Numbered from the stretch's first letter, positions 52,041-61,216 are shown. The stretch is 64,000 nt of DNA from Planctomycetota bacterium (GCA_016208685.1 JACQXM010000015.1:62001-126000); one strand, 5' to 3'. The notes: a model not told the origin generated them from the letters alone. A program made the numbers and translations.

Positions 52041-53225
52041 CTACGGCGCGGCAAAAAGGACGCTGCTGTTATAGCCGCCGAAGCCGGCGGAGTTGTTCAG
52101 CGCGAAGCCCAGCCGCGCGGCGCGGACTTCGCCGCGCAGAGCATCGAGCGCACACGGTTCCAGCACCTCATCCAGGTGCCAGGTGGGGATGAGCTCCTGG
52201 CGTTCCAGGCTGAGCACACAGCACACGGCTTCCATCGCTGCCGCCGCGCCCATGGTGTGCCCGGTCAACGCCTTGATCGAGCTGAACGACACGCCGGCCG
52301 GGAAGCATCGCTCCATCACCCTCACTTCGATGGCGTCATTTTGCGGCGTTCCGGTGCCGTGGGCGCATACATAGTCCACGTCCGAGGGCCCCACGCCGGC
52401 CACCTGCATCGCCGTCTGCGTGGCGCGCGAAAGGCCGTCGCCGTCCGGATGGGGGCGCGTGGGGTGGTAGTTCTCGCACGCGACGGCGGCGCCGATCACC
52501 CGGGCGCGGACCCTCGCGCCCCGGGCCCGCGCCGAGGATTCGCGCTCCAGGACGAACATGGCGGAACCCTCACCCACCAGCAGCCCGTCGCGCCGCCTGT
52601 CGAACGGGCGGCAAATCTCTGCGGCCATCACCCGAAGGCGCATGAACCCGATAAATGCCAACTGACTGAACCCGTCGGCACCTCCGGCGAGCACCAGGTC
52701 GCACTCGCCGGCGAGGAGTTTCCGCCGCGCGGACTCGAGGGCCATGTTGCCCGCGGCGCAGGCGCCGTAGAGGTCGAGGGCGGGAGCCTGAAGCGCCAGG
52801 TCGCGGCGCACGTGGTCGGCGATGGTGCCCGGCCGGCCGCCAAGAATCAAACGCAGATGATCCTCGGAGAGCCAGTCGGCAGGCGCGGCCCCGAGGCGCG
52901 CTTCGATGAACTCCGTCTCGCCCATGGTGGTCCCCACGACGACGGCGGCGCGCGCCGCCCGCAGGCCGGGGGCATCGAGGTGCGCGTCCGCGACCGCCTG
53001 ACGAGCTGCCGTCACGGCGAGGGCGGCGGCACGACCCATGGGTCGGCCCACCTTCACCGGTTCGCAGACCTGGCAGGCGATGCGTCGTGATAGCTCGGTG
53101 GTATCCAGGCCGGTCACCGGCGCGGCACCGCTGCGCCCGCAACGCAGGGAATCCCAGAACGCCGCCTCGCCGGTTCCGATAGGCGAAACGACTCCCAGGC
53201 CCGTGATGACGACGTTGTCCGCCAT
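52041..53225 (-). CDS. fabF: FabF-like beta-ketoacyl synthase
   Basis: The 394-residue protein is a beta-ketoacyl-ACP synthase II-type condensing enzyme. It starts VVITGLGVVSPIGTG, has the nucleophile cysteine in LYGACAAGNMALESA, and the two histidines in VCAHGTGTPQNDAIEV and KALTGHTMGAAAAMEA. All catalytic residues are present. No acyl carrier protein or fabG lies beside it, so it is either an extra synthase for a special product or a stray fabF. A relative without the active-site cysteine lies at 58305. Downstream on the same strand is an intergenic stretch. Confidence 0.85.
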   Translation of the reverse strand: MADNVVITGLGVVSPIGTGEAAFWDSLRCGRSGAAPVTGLDTTELSRRIACQVCEPVKVGRPMGRAAALAVTAARQAVADAHLDAPGLRAARAAVVVGTTMGETEFIEARLGAAPADWLSEDHLRLILGGRPGTIADHVRRDLALQAPALDLYGACAAGNMALESARRKLLAGECDLVLAGGADGFSQLAFIGFMRLRVMAAEICRPFDRRRDGLLVGEGSAMFVLERESSARARGARVRARVIGAAVACENYHPTRPHPDGDGLSRATQTAMQVAGVGPSDVDYVCAHGTGTPQNDAIEVRVMERCFPAGVSFSSIKALTGHTMGAAAAMEAVCCVLSLERQELIPTWHLDEVLEPCALDALRGEVRAARLGFALNNSAGFGGYNSSVLFAAP

Positions 53226-53350
53226 GATTCACCCGCCTCCCCGTCACCACCGCGTCGTGGATACTCCCTCGAACAACCGTCCGATGCCGGCACCTGGCAC
53301 ACCGTGCCACCCCCGCGGGTTCGGTCGACCATCGGCCGGCGCCGACGGCG

Positions 53351-53452
53351 AACAGCCTGTAGCAAAACTCGTGGCATGGGCTTCCAGCCCCTGGTTTCAC
53401 GGGCAGGATGCCCGTGCTACTTCGCGTCGGCCGCCTCTCGCCACGGGCTGCT
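53351..53452 (+). repeat. 102-bp palindromic element, copy 2 (family A)
   Basis: This copy is the same length as the one at 3719-3820 and matches it at about nine bases in ten. The ends are AACAGCCTGTAGC and GCCACGGGCTGCT, and the inner hairpin CACGGGCAGGATGCCCGTG is identical. Again it lies just behind a minus-strand gene (tatD, 19 bases from the stop) in the same relative orientation. Confidence 0.85.
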
Positions 53453-53471
53453 GAAGCGTACCCGCAGGCAC

Positions 53472-54245
53472 TCAGCAGCCGAAGAAACTGCAGGTGTTGG
53501 CGCTGGTCAGTGCCGCCAACTGGTCATAGTCGACACCGCGCAGCGCGGCAAGGAACCTGGCGGTGTGCGCCACGAAGGCCGGTTCGCAAGGCCGCCGGCC
53601 GCGAACCGGTTCCGGCGACAGGTACGGCGCATCGGTCTCGATCATCAACTTCTCGGCGGGGTAGTCGCGGGCGATGGCCTGAAGCTCCGTGGATCTTTTG
53701 AAGGTGACGATCCCGGTGAACGAGATGCGCCATCCCTCCGCCGCGATCCGCGCGGCCTCCTCGGCGTTGCCGGTGAAGCAGTGGAACACCACCGGCCGAC
53801 CCTGGAAGCCGTGCTCACGGAGTACCGCCACGGTGTCGGGCAGGGCCTCTCGACTGTGGATGACGATCGGCTTGTCGCGACCCGCGGCAAGCCCCAGCTG
53901 CCGGGCGAATGCCTCGCGCTGCGCGCCGCGGTCCGCGAAGTCATAGTGATAGTCGAGCCCCATCTCACCAAACGCCACGACGGCAGGATGCTCCCAGGCC
54001 TTGGCGAGGGGGGCCCACGTGGCTTGCGTGACCTTCCCCGCCTCGTGCGGGTGAATGCCGGCGGCGACGAGAACCCGGCCCGGGAAGCGCTCCGCGAGTG
54101 CCAAGGCCTTGTCAATTTCCGCCAGGCTGGTGCCCACGGTGATGGTTCGCTCCACGCCCGCGGCGTCGCACCGCGCTATGACCGCGTCGATCTGACCCAA
54201 CAGTTCGGGGTAGGTGAGGTGGGCGTGAGAATCAAACAATGCCAT
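53472..54245 (-). CDS. tatD: TatD-family metal-dependent hydrolase
   Basis: The 257-residue protein has the metal ligands of the TatD/YcfH DNase family: FDSHAHLTYPELL at the start, GEMGLDYHYDFAD (Glu and His), PIVIHSREAL, VVFHCFTG and IETDAPYLSPEP with the last Asp. I chose the ATG at 54245 because the family begins with the F-x-S-H-x-H motif; a GTG at 54293 gives a 16-residue extension that has no counterpart. It is the last gene of the rpsP-trmD-rplS-yraN-tatD block. TatD is a 3'-5' DNase or deacylase; the exact substrate is not known. Confidence 0.9.
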   Translation of the reverse strand: MALFDSHAHLTYPELLGQIDAVIARCDAAGVERTITVGTSLAEIDKALALAERFPGRVLVAAGIHPHEAGKVTQATWAPLAKAWEHPAVVAFGEMGLDYHYDFADRGAQREAFARQLGLAAGRDKPIVIHSREALPDTVAVLREHGFQGRPVVFHCFTGNAEEAARIAAEGWRISFTGIVTFKRSTELQAIARDYPAEKLMIETDAPYLSPEPVRGRRPCEPAFVAHTARFLAALRGVDYDQLAALTSANTCSFFGC

Positions 54246-54299
54246 GGTTGGCAGCGCCGCCGGGACTTCCTGGGCCTTGGTCGCGACGGCCACGGCGCG

Positions 54300-54728
54300 T
54301 TACCGCAGCCGGGGCTGATACGCATCCGGCGTGTGTTCGATCCTGAGCGCGCCGCGACGGGGCCAGACCACGGTTACCAGGTCGAACCGATAAGGCCGGT
54401 CCTCGGCGGCACCGGCGGCGAGGAAGTGCCGCGCCGCGCGCTCCACGCGGCTCCACTTCTCGGCGCCCACGGCTTCCGCCGGATCTTGCGCCTCATCACT
54501 GGCACGAGTTTTGACTTCAACGAAGACGATGGTTTCGCGGGCGGCGGCAACGATATCCAGCTCGCCGTAGGGGCAGGCGTAATTCCGCGCCAGAATGCGG
54601 TGTCCGCAACGCCGCAGAAAGCGTTCCACGGCCCGCTCGCCGCGCGCTCCGAATCGCCGCCGCGGCTCAGACGCCGGCCGCCGCCATCTCAGGCTCCGCA
54701 GCCTTTCGCTGAGTAATGCGAAGTTCAC
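54300..54728 (-). CDS. yraN: YraN family (UPF0102) endonuclease-like protein
   Basis: The product of about 142 residues has the UPF0102 core: RRFGARGERAVERFLRRCG, RNYACPYGELDIVAA and TIVFVEVKTRAS, an E-x-D-(x)n-E-x-K nuclease-like pattern, then a C-terminal ARHFLAAG and RFDLVTV. The GTG start at 54728 overlaps the rplS stop by 62 bases; the exact start is uncertain because the N-terminal 30 residues are not conserved. The family is widely found beside rplS and rnhB and has a Holliday-junction-resolvase-like fold without a proven role. Confidence 0.85.
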   Translation of the reverse strand: MNFALLSERLRSLRWRRPASEPRRRFGARGERAVERFLRRCGHRILARNYACPYGELDIVAAARETIVFVEVKTRASDEAQDPAEAVGAEKWSRVERAARHFLAAGAAEDRPYRFDLVTVVWPRRGALRIEHTPDAYQPRLR

Positions 54729-55062
54729 GCAGCTTGCGTGCCTTTCCGATCCGCAGCCGCAGGAAGAACAGCTTGGCACGCCGTGCCTTGCCGCGCCGCC
54801 GGACCTTGATATCCACGACGTTGGGGGAGTGGATCAGGAACTTGCGCTCCACACCCTCGTTGTTGACGATGCGGCGGACGGTGAACGACTCGTTGATCCC
54901 GCCGCTTCGCCGCGCGATGACCACGCCGCCAAATGCCTGGATGCGCTCCTTCTCGCCCTCAACGATCCGCGTCATCACGTCCACCGTGTCGCCGACGTGA
55001 AACTCCGGCACCGACGCCTTCAAATACGGTTTTTCGACAATCGCCAGCAGCGGTGAACTCAT
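54667..55062 (-). CDS. rplS: 50S ribosomal protein L19
   Basis: L19 sits at the 30S-50S interface. The protein shows PEFHVGDTVDVMTRIVEGEKER, FGGVVIARRSGGINESFTVR and the end RRGKARRAKLFFLRLRIGKA. The first of two adjacent ATGs (55065 and 55062) is only four bases from GGGAG, so I take the second. About 131 residues is slightly long because of an extra 15-residue tail rich in Ala and Glu. It belongs to the rpsP-trmD-rplS operon. Confidence 0.95.
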   Translation of the reverse strand: MSSPLLAIVEKPYLKASVPEFHVGDTVDVMTRIVEGEKERIQAFGGVVIARRSGGINESFTVRRIVNNEGVERKFLIHSPNVVDIKVRRRGKARRAKLFFLRLRIGKARKLRELRITQRKAAEPEMAAAGV

Positions 55063-55187
55063 CATCGTACTCCCAACGCCGTGAGCCATCCCCTTCGTCG
55101 GCGGCGTTTGTTCGCGATCCCGATCCCCAAGAAGGACCCAGGAGAGACGGGCATCCCCACGTCTCTCGGCCGTTTCCGGCGGCGGTC

Positions 55188-55877
55188 CTACGACATCTCG
55201 TTATCCAGCAGATCCGGGCGGCGCGACGCCGTCCGCTCCCGGGATTGCTGCCGGCGCCATTCCGCGATGCGCTGGTGGTCGCCGGAAAGCAGTACCTCGG
55301 GCACCGTCATGCCGCGAAACTCCCGCGGCCGGGTGTACTGCGGGTACTCCAACGCTCCGGCGGTGAACGATTCGCTCACCGCCGACTCCTCATCACCCAG
55401 CGCTCCCGGCAACAGGCGAATCACGGCGTCGATCAGCACCATGGCCGCCGGCTCGCCTCCGGAAAGCACGTAGTCGCCGATGGACAGCTCCATCGCCTCC
55501 AGGCCCAGGCGAATACGTTCGTCGAAACCCTCGTAGTGCCCGCAAAGCAGGACCAGCCACGGCTCCCGTGCCAGTTCCGCGACCAGCGACTGCGTCAGCC
55601 GCCGGCCCTGCGGCGTCAACACTATTCGCTTGGACGGACCGGCCGCCCGTGCCTCCACGTGCTCCAGCGCCTCGAAAACCGGCCCGCACATGAGCACCAT
55701 GCCGGGCCCGCCGCCGAAGGGCCGATCGTCCACGCTGCGGTGCCGGTCGCGGGCGAAGTCCCGGAAATTCGTGCATGAGACCGTCACCAGGCCCGAACGG
55801 ATCGCCCGGCCGACGATACTCGCCTCGAGAAAAGGCGCGAACACCTCGGGGAAGAGCGTCAGCACATCGAGGCGCAT
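55188..55877 (-). CDS. trmD: tRNA (guanine-37-N1) methyltransferase
   Basis: TrmD methylates G37 of tRNAs and prevents frameshifting. The 229-residue protein has the SPOUT knot: [33 protein letters not shown] and [20 protein letters not shown], and the C-terminal tRNA-binding domain with [13 protein letters not shown]. All key residues of the family are kept. It follows rpsP by 15 bases and precedes rplS, but the rimM gene that usually sits between rpsP and trmD is missing. Confidence 0.96.
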   Translation of the reverse strand: MRLDVLTLFPEVFAPFLEASIVGRAIRSGLVTVSCTNFRDFARDRHRSVDDRPFGGGPGMVLMCGPVFEALEHVEARAAGPSKRIVLTPQGRRLTQSLVAELAREPWLVLLCGHYEGFDERIRLGLEAMELSIGDYVLSGGEPAAMVLIDAVIRLLPGALGDEESAVSESFTAGALEYPQYTRPREFRGMTVPEVLLSGDHQRIAEWRRQQSRERTASRRPDLLDNEMS

Positions 55878-55892
55878 GCCCGCCGCTTCCCG

Positions 55893-56159
55893 CTACGCCG
55901 GAGGCGCGGCGCCGCCGATACCCTGCTTGGTGAGCAGCCGCCGCACCGTGTCCGAAGGCTGCGCCCCAACGCTGAGCCAATACTCGATGCGCTCGCGGCG
56001 CAGGACGGCCTGCCGCTCCGGCACGGCGTTGGCCGGATCGTAGCTGCCCAGCTCCTCGAGCACCTTTCCGTCCCGCGGCCGGCGCCCGTCCACCGCGGTA
56101 ACCCGATACACCGGCCGATGCCGCCTGCCTACGCGCTTAAGCCTGATTCGCACCGCCAC
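55893..56159 (-). CDS. rpsP: 30S ribosomal protein S16
   Basis: The 88-residue protein begins MAVRIRLKRVGRRHRPVYRV from a GTG with GGGAGG eight bases upstream; a longer frame to 56279 is not conserved. It has VDGRRPRDGKVLEELGSYDP and RIEYWLSVGAQPSDTVRRLL, the S16 landmarks. It is the first gene of the ribosomal block and therefore sits nearest the promoter, which I could not identify with confidence. Confidence 0.95.
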   Translation of the reverse strand: MAVRIRLKRVGRRHRPVYRVTAVDGRRPRDGKVLEELGSYDPANAVPERQAVLRRERIEYWLSVGAQPSDTVRRLLTKQGIGGAAPPA

Positions 56160-56884
56160 CTGCACATCCTCCCGTCGCCACACGCCCGCCTGCGCCGCCG
56201 CCCGGCGGCGGTCGCGGATGGCCAATGCGCACCCTGATCTTTCACCGTCTCGCGCAATGGCACGGACGGCGCTCCGCATCCCCGTCGGCTACCCGACATG
56301 GGCCGGAGCCTAGCAAGTATAGCAGGGGGTCAAACCGGGGCAATACCCCCCCGGAACCGGCAAAAGCGGCCAGGCGGGTCCCCCAGATGGTGGCGCGATC
56401 CGCTTCCGGACACGCCGGAAAGTGCCCCGACGGGCTGCGATGGCATAACCGGGGGTCGAGCGCCGATGCGCTCACTGATTGCAAGGCCGGTTTTTGGGTT
56501 CTCTTCAGCGTCGTTCCTTTTTGCTTTCACAGGTCTTCCACGGGCGCATCGAGGTCGTCTCGCGGGATCCGCGCAGCGCCGCAAGATGTTGCAACAACCG
56601 CTTGTGCGAATCCACTGGACTCCGTAGCCGCCCGCCGACGCGGGCTGCGCCATCACCAATCCGCGACGCCTCCGTCTGAGCGGGTCGAACTGCACCCATC
56701 GCCTGCCGGCGGCCCGGCGCGAAAGATCCAACCCTGGCACACGAGGGGGGATGCGCCTGCAACGCCTGTCTCGCCCCTGCCCTTGGTTCCACTTCGCGGC
56801 GGCTGGCTCTAAACTACGGCCCACGTTCAATCGCCCGTGCCGAGGCGGCGCGTGGCGGGCTTGTAGGGTCCCTGGAGCCGGCTC
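56160..56884. other. Intergenic region between rpsP and the PQQ-like gene
   Basis: The 725 bases between two divergent genes hold long open frames on both strands, but they have low-complexity composition and match no family. The region must carry the promoters of the ribosomal operon and of the PQQ-like gene. TAAACT near 56811 preceded by TTCCAC 17 bases earlier could be the latter. Nothing else was found. Confidence 0.4.
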
Positions 56885-58246
56885 GTGAGAATGGACCGAC
56901 GGATCGTCTTCGCCTGCCTGAGCAGCGTCAGCCTTGCGACCGCTACCTTCGCGCAAGGCCGAAACTGGCCCTCGTTCCGCGGGCCCAATGGTTCGGGGCT
57001 GGGCAGCGGTGAGCCGCCCACGACCTGGAACGTGGAGACGGGCGAGAACGTGCGGTGGAAGGTCGCCCTTCCCGGTTTGGCACATTCCTCGCCCATCGTC
57101 TGGGGCGATCGCGTGTTTGTGACCACGGCCGTCAGCGAGGCAGGCGACCCGCGGATCGAAACCGGCTGGATGAACGGCAGCGGCGACTCGGCCGAGGACA
57201 CAGGCGAATGGCGCTGGGCCGTGCTCTGCCTCGATCGTGACACGGGCCGCGTGCTCTGGGAACAAACCGCCCACCGCGGCGTCCCCAGGTTCAAGCGCCA
57301 TCCCAAGGCGACACACGCGAACAGCACGCCCGCGACCGACGGCCGGCACGTGGTAGCCTTCTTCGGAGCCGAGGGGCTCCATACCTACGATTTCGAGGGC
57401 AAACTCCTGTGGACCCTCGACCTGGGGCCGCTCAACGCCGCCGCGCAAGGCTATCCCGACCTGCAATGGGGATTCGCCAGCTCCCCGATCCTCCATGAAG
57501 GGCAGGTGATCGTGCAATGCGACGTCAACGGACCGTCGTTCTGGGCCGCCTACGACGTAGCTACCGGCAAGGAAATCCGCAAGGTAGAACGCCAGGACTA
57601 CCCCGGCTGGTGCACCCCTGCCATCCGCAAGACGCAGCAGCAGACGCAGCTCATCCTCAACGGCTACAAGCACATGGGGGCGTACGACCTCGCCACGGGC
57701 AAGGAGCTCTGGAGACTCAGCGACGGCGGGGACGTGCCCGTGCCCGTACCGATCATCGCCGGTGACCTGGTGGTTATCACCAACGGTCATGGCCGGCGCC
57801 CCATCTACGCCGTCCGCGCCGACGCCTCCGGCGATCTGACGCCCACGGAGGAACGCACGCCCGAGGGTCTGGCGTGGTGGCGGCCCAACAAGGGTTCCTA
57901 CATGCCCACGCCCCTCGTCCTCGACGACATCCTCTACGTTGGTGATGACAACGGTGTGCTGACGGCGTTCGACGTCCGCACTGGCGAGACGCACTTCCGC
58001 CAGCGCCTTCCCGCCGGCGGGCGTTCTACGTATTCCGCCTCGCCGGTCGCCGCCGGCGGCCGGATCTACCTGACCAGCGAAGATGGACAGATCGACGTGG
58101 TGAAGGCGGGTCGCAGTTTCGAGGTGTTGGCCAGCAACCAGATGGGTGAGTCCTGCATGGCCACGCCGGCGATCAGCGATGGTTGCCTGTTCGTGCGGGG
58201 CAGGAAGCACCTGTTCTGTCTCGCCGCGGCTCGCCCCACGCCGTAG
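56885..58246 (+). CDS. Secreted PQQ-like beta-propeller protein
   Basis: The 453-residue protein has a signal peptide (residues 1-24, FACLSSVSLATATFAQG) and then a beta-propeller of PQQ-like repeats: NWPSFRGPNGSGLGSGEPP, SSPIVWGDRVFVTTAV, KLLWTLDLGPLNAAAQG, SSPILHEGQVIVQCD, APLE-like KGSYMPTPLVLDDILYVG and SASPVAAGGRIYLTSEDG. Proteins of this type are numerous in planctomycetes. No PQQ-specific tryptophan docking motif of quinoprotein dehydrogenases is evident, so an enzyme role is not shown. GGAG seven bases before the GTG fixes the start. It stands alone. Confidence 0.85.
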   Translation: MRMDRRIVFACLSSVSLATATFAQGRNWPSFRGPNGSGLGSGEPPTTWNVETGENVRWKVALPGLAHSSPIVWGDRVFVTTAVSEAGDPRIETGWMNGSGDSAEDTGEWRWAVLCLDRDTGRVLWEQTAHRGVPRFKRHPKATHANSTPATDGRHVVAFFGAEGLHTYDFEGKLLWTLDLGPLNAAAQGYPDLQWGFASSPILHEGQVIVQCDVNGPSFWAAYDVATGKEIRKVERQDYPGWCTPAIRKTQQQTQLILNGYKHMGAYDLATGKELWRLSDGGDVPVPVPIIAGDLVVITNGHGRRPIYAVRADASGDLTPTEERTPEGLAWWRPNKGSYMPTPLVLDDILYVGDDNGVLTAFDVRTGETHFRQRLPAGGRSTYSASPVAAGGRIYLTSEDGQIDVVKAGRSFEVLASNQMGESCMATPAISDGCLFVRGRKHLFCLAAARPTP

Positions 58247-58304
58247 GACGTTCGACCGGGAGGCACCTGGGCGCCGGCCCCGGAGCGCGCCGAGAGGATC
58301 ACCC

Positions 58305-59150
58305 ATGGATACGAACACGATCGTCCTGACCGGCTGTGGTTGGGTGACGGCGGGTGCGGCGGGTGACATTCCCACGATGCTCGCGGCGGCCGGGCATGTT
58401 GCGCCAACCGGCGGGCCGCGCTACATTCCAGACCGCTTTCGCGACGAGTTGCCCGGCTTGTCCGTCGAGGTGAAGTCCGACCGGGGCGCGTGGATCGCGG
58501 CCATCGCACTGGAGTTCGCCTGCCGCTCCGCGGCGCTGGACCTTGCCACGGCGGCCGCGCCGCGAGTGGGGCTGGTGTTGGGATGCGCCCTGGCCGGCGA
58601 GCTGGGAATGCTTCAGTTCGCCGAGGAAGTGCGGCAGCAGTCGGCGCGATTCGTCAGCCCCATACACTTCCCCCAGACCGTGGGGAACTACATCGCCGGC
58701 GCGCTCGCCCGGGCCTACGGCATCTGCGGCCCCAACACCACCCTGGCCGGCGGGGCGCGCTCGGGGCTGGAGGCGATGCGCGAGGCGGCGTCGCTGCTTG
58801 CCCGCGGCTGTGCCGACGTGGTCATCGCCGGTGGTGTCGACTGTCTGACACCCGAGTTGGCACGGGGGCTGGAGGGCTCGGCCACAATCCCCCGGGAAGA
58901 GGCCTGTTTGTTCGTCATGGAGCGGCAGGAAAGCGCGGCCGCGCGGGGCGCCGCGCCCCTGGCCATCTGGGATGAAACCGGGGGCACGTCGGAGCGCTCA
59001 CCGCACGTCGTGGTTTCCCCGGCAACGGCGTGGGCAAGCCTGCCGACGGCCGCGGAGAACCTGCACGGAGCGCAGTTGGCGGCCACCGGTCCGGCGGCGC
59101 TCGCCCGCGCCATCGGGACACGGGGCGGCGGTAGCGCAAGCCCGGCGTAA
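58305..59150 (+). CDS. Beta-ketoacyl-synthase-like protein lacking the active-site cysteine
   Basis: The 281-residue protein keeps the N-terminal thiolase fold of FabF-type synthases: VLTGCGWVTAGAAGDIP, VGLVLGCALAGELGMLQF, FPQTVGNYIAGALARAYG and VVIAGGVDCLTPELARGL. The usual T-A-C-A-S motif reads NTTLAGGARSGLEAM, with glycine where the nucleophile cysteine should be. The C-terminal half with both histidines is missing or unrecognisable, so this is a truncated or non-catalytic relative such as a chain-length-factor-like partner. AGAGGA precedes the ATG. It follows the PQQ-like gene by 58 bases on the same strand. Confidence 0.7.
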   Translation: MDTNTIVLTGCGWVTAGAAGDIPTMLAAAGHVAPTGGPRYIPDRFRDELPGLSVEVKSDRGAWIAAIALEFACRSAALDLATAAAPRVGLVLGCALAGELGMLQFAEEVRQQSARFVSPIHFPQTVGNYIAGALARAYGICGPNTTLAGGARSGLEAMREAASLLARGCADVVIAGGVDCLTPELARGLEGSATIPREEACLFVMERQESAAARGAAPLAIWDETGGTSERSPHVVVSPATAWASLPTAAENLHGAQLAATGPAALARAIGTRGGGSASPA

Positions 59151-59206
59151 GAGGGGCGGCCTGCGGATGCGGCGCCCCGGCGCTGCTCCGGAGCCGCCGC
59201 GGTCGG

Positions 59207-59247
59207 GTCCGGAATTCAGAATTCCCAGTCCGGAATCCCGAAACCAC
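59207..59247. repeat. Degenerate heptamer repeat, short array
   Basis: Read on the minus strand it breaks into seven-base units close to AATTCYG (GATTCCG, GACTGGG, AATTCTG, AATTCCG). The same unit makes the longer array at 63576-63797. It lies 56 bases behind a stop codon and 90 bases before xseB. Confidence 0.5.
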
Positions 59248-59337
59248 GAACGCCTCATACTTGGGCAGTCATCCCCGACACCTCCGCCGGGCGCCGCCGC
59301 GGGAATGAGTCCGCAATCCGCCGAAACGCCGGTCGGG

Positions 59338-59577
59338 CTACGGTTCCGCCTGGGGTTCGAACGGGGTGACTTCGAGCGTGCCGTCGCCGCGTTGCTGGAG
59401 CCGTTGAATGCGCAGCTCGGCCTTGGAGAGCACTTCCCGGCAGTAGCGGACCAGGGTCATGCCCTGCTCGTACTGGGCGATGGACTCCTCCAGGCCGATC
59501 TTCCCCTGTTCGATCTGCTCGGCGATGGTCTCCAGTTGCTTCAGCGCTTCCTCGAACGTCAGCTTGGGCTTGGCCAT
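59338..59577 (-). CDS. xseB: Exodeoxyribonuclease VII small subunit
   Basis: XseB is the small helical subunit of exonuclease VII, which degrades single-stranded DNA from both ends. The 79-residue protein starts LTFEEALKQLETIAEQIEQG and goes on through YEQGMTLVRYCREVL, the family's core. It lies two bases behind xseA on the same strand, the usual pairing. Confidence 0.95.
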   Translation of the reverse strand: MAKPKLTFEEALKQLETIAEQIEQGKIGLEESIAQYEQGMTLVRYCREVLSKAELRIQRLQQRGDGTLEVTPFEPQAEP

Positions 59578-59579
59578 GG

Positions 59580-61133
59580 TTATTCGAACAGCTCCAGTTG
59601 TCGCAGGTTCAGCACTTCAGCCTCGAATTCACCGTCGGCAACCTCCGTCAGCGTCCGGTCATGATCGTGGATCTGCGCCAGGGAGCGAACCACGGCGCGA
59701 CCCCGCTTCAGCCGCGTGATGGAAAAACCTCGACCGAGCACGCTCTTGTAGCTCAGCGCCGACAGCACCTCCTCCTTGAGCTGCACGCGCTCGCGAAGCA
59801 GCGAATGAGCATGGCGCACCGCCGCCAGCATCGCGCCCTCGTGCCGCGTCAGCCGTTCGCCCCAGCGGGGGAGCAGCGTTGCCGGCGAGGCGGTGCGCAG
59901 TCGCTGCTGAGCTGCCGCCGCGCCTTGCCGCATGCGCTCCAGGAGGCGTTCCACCGCCCGCCGCAGACGGTGCTCCGCGTCGCGCAGGCGCACGGCGGAT
60001 CGTAACAGATATGCGTGTGGGGCGATGCGCTGCACCACCGCCTCGAGCGCCTCCACACGGCGTCGCACGGCCTGCATGCGCACGCGCAGCGCCCGCCCCG
60101 GGCGGTCCGCGAGTTCGTCGAGAAACTGCTCCCGACGGCGCACCACCGCCAGGGGCTCGCGGAACGGTCCCCGGGCCACGACGCCCCCCAGCCTCGCCCC
60201 CGCCAGCGCCGTTTGACCAACCGCCGCGCGGCGCAGCCGACCCTCCAGAATGGCAAGTCCCGCCAGCACGTCCTCCAGCACGGGCACCGCGAGCTCCGCC
60301 GCGGCCGTCGGCGTGGCGGCGCGAACGTCGGCCACCAGGTCGGCGATGGTCACGTCGACCTCGTGCCCCACGGCGCTGATGATCGGGATGCGGCTGGCGA
60401 AAATGGCCCGCGCTACCACCTCTTCGTTGAAGGCCCAGAGGTCCTCCACCGATCCGCCGCCGCGCCCGACGATCATCACGTCCACGCCGCCCAGCGACTC
60501 GGCGCAGCGGTTCACGTTGCGGATGGCGGCGGCGATCTCCGCGGCGGCTCCGTCGCCCTGAACCCGAACCGGATAGACGAGGACACCCAGGCAGGGAAAC
60601 CGGCGCGTCAACGTTCGCAGCATGTCGGTTACGGCCGCGCCCGTGGGGCTGGTCACCAGAACAACTCGGTTCGGATAGGCGGGCAGCGGCTTCTTGCGTC
60701 CGGCGTCGAAAAGGCCCTCCTGGGCGAGCTTCTCGCACAGTTGTCGAAACGCCAGCTCGAGCGACCCGACGCCGCGCGGCTCGATTTTGCGCGCATAGAG
60801 CTGATAGCGCCCGGCGCGCTCGAAGACCTCTACGGTGCCGGTGGCGATGACTTCCATGCCGTCGGCGGGGGTGAACTTCATCTTCGCCGCCTCGCTGCGC
60901 CACATGACGCACGCGAGCTCGCTGCTGCGGTCCTTGAGCGTGAAGTACAGGTGGCCGCTGGAGTGGCGCTTCAGGTTGCTCAACTCGCCGAGCACGTGCA
61001 CGGTGGCGGGAAGCGTGGTCTCGATGGCCCGCTTGATGATGGCGGTCAATTGCGAGACGCTCAGCGGGCCCGAAGGCAGCGCTGCCGTCGGCGTGGGGTC
61101 AGGGACGAGACTGGGATCAAAAGGCTTGCGCAT
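59580..61133 (-). CDS. xseA: Exodeoxyribonuclease VII large subunit
   Basis: XseA carries the catalytic activity of exonuclease VII. The 517-residue protein has the OB-fold start with GPLSVSQLTAIIKRAIE and VLGELSNLKRHSSGHLYFTL, then the catalytic core with PTGAAVTDMLRTLTRRFP, VDVMIVGRGGGSVEDLWAF, ISAVGHEVDVTIADLVADV and RAATPTAAAELAVP. A long Arg/Leu-rich coiled-coil region (about 310-460) precedes the C-terminal GRGFSITRL motif. I chose the ATG at 61133 since residues before it do not match the family. It is paired with xseB. Confidence 0.95.
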   Translation of the reverse strand: MRKPFDPSLVPDPTPTAALPSGPLSVSQLTAIIKRAIETTLPATVHVLGELSNLKRHSSGHLYFTLKDRSSELACVMWRSEAAKMKFTPADGMEVIATGTVEVFERAGRYQLYARKIEPRGVGSLELAFRQLCEKLAQEGLFDAGRKKPLPAYPNRVVLVTSPTGAAVTDMLRTLTRRFPCLGVLVYPVRVQGDGAAAEIAAAIRNVNRCAESLGGVDVMIVGRGGGSVEDLWAFNEEVVARAIFASRIPIISAVGHEVDVTIADLVADVRAATPTAAAELAVPVLEDVLAGLAILEGRLRRAAVGQTALAGARLGGVVARGPFREPLAVVRRREQFLDELADRPGRALRVRMQAVRRRVEALEAVVQRIAPHAYLLRSAVRLRDAEHRLRRAVERLLERMRQGAAAAQQRLRTASPATLLPRWGERLTRHEGAMLAAVRHAHSLLRERVQLKEEVLSALSYKSVLGRGFSITRLKRGRAVVRSLAQIHDHDRTLTEVADGEFEAEVLNLRQLELFE

Positions 61134-61216
61134 AGGCTCACGCTGGACACAGCGTTCCGCCGCCCAACCGGCTCGTGGCATTGAGCGCCAGGCAACCACC
61201 GCGCCGCGGCGGCACC

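Noticed and set aside
56330-58375. Long minus-strand frame of about 680 codons opposite the PQQ-like gene
   Set aside because: Composition is low-complexity Arg/Gly/Pro and it is antisense to a clear gene; a typical GC-rich shadow frame.
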